From Verrucomicrobia bacterium UBA7008 (lineage in GTDB: Bacteria; Verrucomicrobiota; Kiritimatiellia; RFP12; UBA1067), in the NCBI GenBank assembly GCA_002449695.1, contig DJXI01000029.1, positions 1 to 6,551 of the forward strand: a DNA stretch of 6,551 nucleotides, in the 5' to 3' direction. Positions 5,869-6,551 of this stretch are shown in pieces (within the stretch, counting starts at the first letter, position 1; each line of letters begins with the position of its first letter). Both the position numbers and the translations under genes were made by a program. The notes under the pieces were generated by a model that was not told the origin of the DNA, did not search any database, and was given only the letters and a program-made list of their open reading frames with translations.

Positions 5869-6551
5869 TCAGTGCCCGCTCTCGAAGTGCGCGTCCTCGC
5901 TCATGCACTTGGCGGGGCATTTCGCAACGATCTGGCCGTCGGTCGGCGGATTCGCGTAGTTGACCTTCGCGAGGAAGCCGTCGAAGGTGAAGTGGCCGGC
6001 CTCCTTGCCGCCGGAGTTCTTCTCGCACAGGTGGCAGCCGAGGCAGCCGACGCCGCAGACCTTGCGCACCTCCGGCCCGCGCACGGGGTTGTTGCAGAGG
6101 ACGTGGATCGTCGCCGACGCCGGGACGAGCTCAATCAGCCCCTTCGGGCAGACCTTCACGCACTTGCCGCAGCCGATGCACAGGCGCTTGTCGACCTTCG
6201 CGAGGCCGTCGTGGATCGAAATCGCGTTCTGCGGGCAGACGTTCGCGCACGCGCCGTAGCCGAGGCAGCCGTATTTGCAGCCCTTGTCGCCGCCGGCCGT
6301 CGCCGCCGCGATGCCGCAGTCGCAGATGCCGTTGTAGTCGCCGACGCGGATCGCCTCCGAGCGCGTGCCGCAGCACTTGACGAGCGCGACGCGCTTTTCG
6401 GTCGCCGTCGCCGCCACGCCGAGGATCTTCGCGATCTCGGCCGCGCAGGCCGCACCGCCCGCCGCGCACGCGCCGTTCGGCGCGGTGCCCGCCACGAGCG
6501 CGCGCGCGTAGCCGTCGCAGCCCGGGAAGCCGCAGCCGCCGCAGTTCGCGC
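5869..6551 (-). CDS. rnfB: Rnf complex multi-cluster ferredoxin subunit RnfB (5' end beyond the window)
   Basis: Accepts electrons from ferredoxin and passes them within the Rnf complex. At least 226 codons are visible; the N-terminal membrane helix and start, probably about 40-55 residues, lie beyond 6551, and the GTG at 6495 is internal. Reading from the edge, ANCGGCGFPGCDGYA begins the RnfB Fe-S domain with ligands C-x2-C-x4-C-x16-C (last Cys codon at 6466-6468). A 2[4Fe-4S] ferredoxin follows: C-x3-C-x5-C-x3-CP (6235-6279) and C-x2-C-x2-C-x3-CP (6148-6180). A third module has C-x2-C-x2-C (6025-6045), then Ser instead of the fourth Cys (6013-6015), and a lone CP at 5914-5919, so it seems to keep only one of two clusters. 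The stop is 15 bases before rnfC. The extended ferredoxin array matches the RnfB type of strict anaerobes rather than the short proteobacterial form. Confidence 0.95.
   Translation of the reverse strand, partial: ANCGGCGFPGCDGYARALVAGTAPNGACAAGGAACAAEIAKILGVAATATEKRVALVKCCGTRSEAIRVGDYNGICDCGIAAATAGGDKGCKYGCLGYGACANVCPQNAISIHDGLAKVDKRLCIGCGKCVKVCPKGLIELVPASATIHVLCNNPVRGPEVRKVCGVGCLGCHLCEKNSGGKEAGHFTFDGFLAKVNYANPPTDGQIVAKCPAKCMSEDAHFESGH

Noticed and set aside
4424..6028. Minus-strand frame of 534 codons overlapping rnfC and part of rnfB
   Set aside because: Out of frame with RnfC and RnfB, which have complete conserved motifs; the product is Arg/Gly-rich without recognisable domains.
5869..6495. 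rnfB starting at the GTG at 6495
   Set aside because: The same frame continues upstream to the window edge and encodes the typical RnfB cysteine domain (ANCGGCGFPGCDGYA), so this GTG is an internal valine.

Overview
The window is G+C-rich bacterial DNA with tightly packed genes. Canonical tRNAs, GGAGG-type Shine-Dalgarno (SD) sites and sigma70-like promoters are all readable. An Rnf electron-transport operon with cysteine-rich RnfB and RnfC, together with an exported thioredoxin-like protein, points to an anaerobic Gram-negative bacterium. The style of RnfB and the WCGWC exported protein would fit the Planctomycetes-Verrucomicrobia side (for example Kiritimatiellota, Lentisphaerota or Verrucomicrobiota). 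That placement is from memory of protein flavour only and is not demonstrated.

Layout, left to right. Bases 1-58 are A/T-rich with no gene I recognise. Bases 59-326 hold three tRNA genes on the minus strand, transcribed Gly(GCC)-Lys(CTT)-Phe(GAA), each with an encoded CCA. A strong extended -10 promoter at 360-389 drives them leftward. A second extended -10 promoter at 425-453 points right and drives a secreted thioredoxin-fold protein (462-1217). This mRNA would be almost leaderless. Converging on it with only 10 bases between stop codons is a minus-strand operon that fills the rest of the window.

In transcription order (right to left) the operon is rnfB (5' end cut off by the window edge), rnfC, rnfD, rnfG, a PP-loop tRNA-thiolation-type ATPase with three candidate Fe-S cysteines, and an ElyC/YdcF-like DUF218 membrane protein. 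Gaps between genes are 1 to 15 bases and no internal terminator is visible, so one transcript is likely.

RnfB and RnfC carry Fe-S clusters and the NADH/FMN site. RnfD and RnfG carry candidate covalent FMN sites. Together they would couple ferredoxin:NAD+ electron transfer to ion movement across the inner membrane. The integral membrane subunits RnfE and RnfA, which normally follow rnfG in many operons, are not there; the tRNA-thiolation and DUF218 genes take that place. The other notable points are a coherent loss of one Fe-S cluster from the C-terminal ferredoxin module of RnfB, glycine-less flavinylation motifs, and an A/T tract shared by the two divergent promoters. I see no CRISPR array, insertion sequence, phage gene or obviously new defence system.
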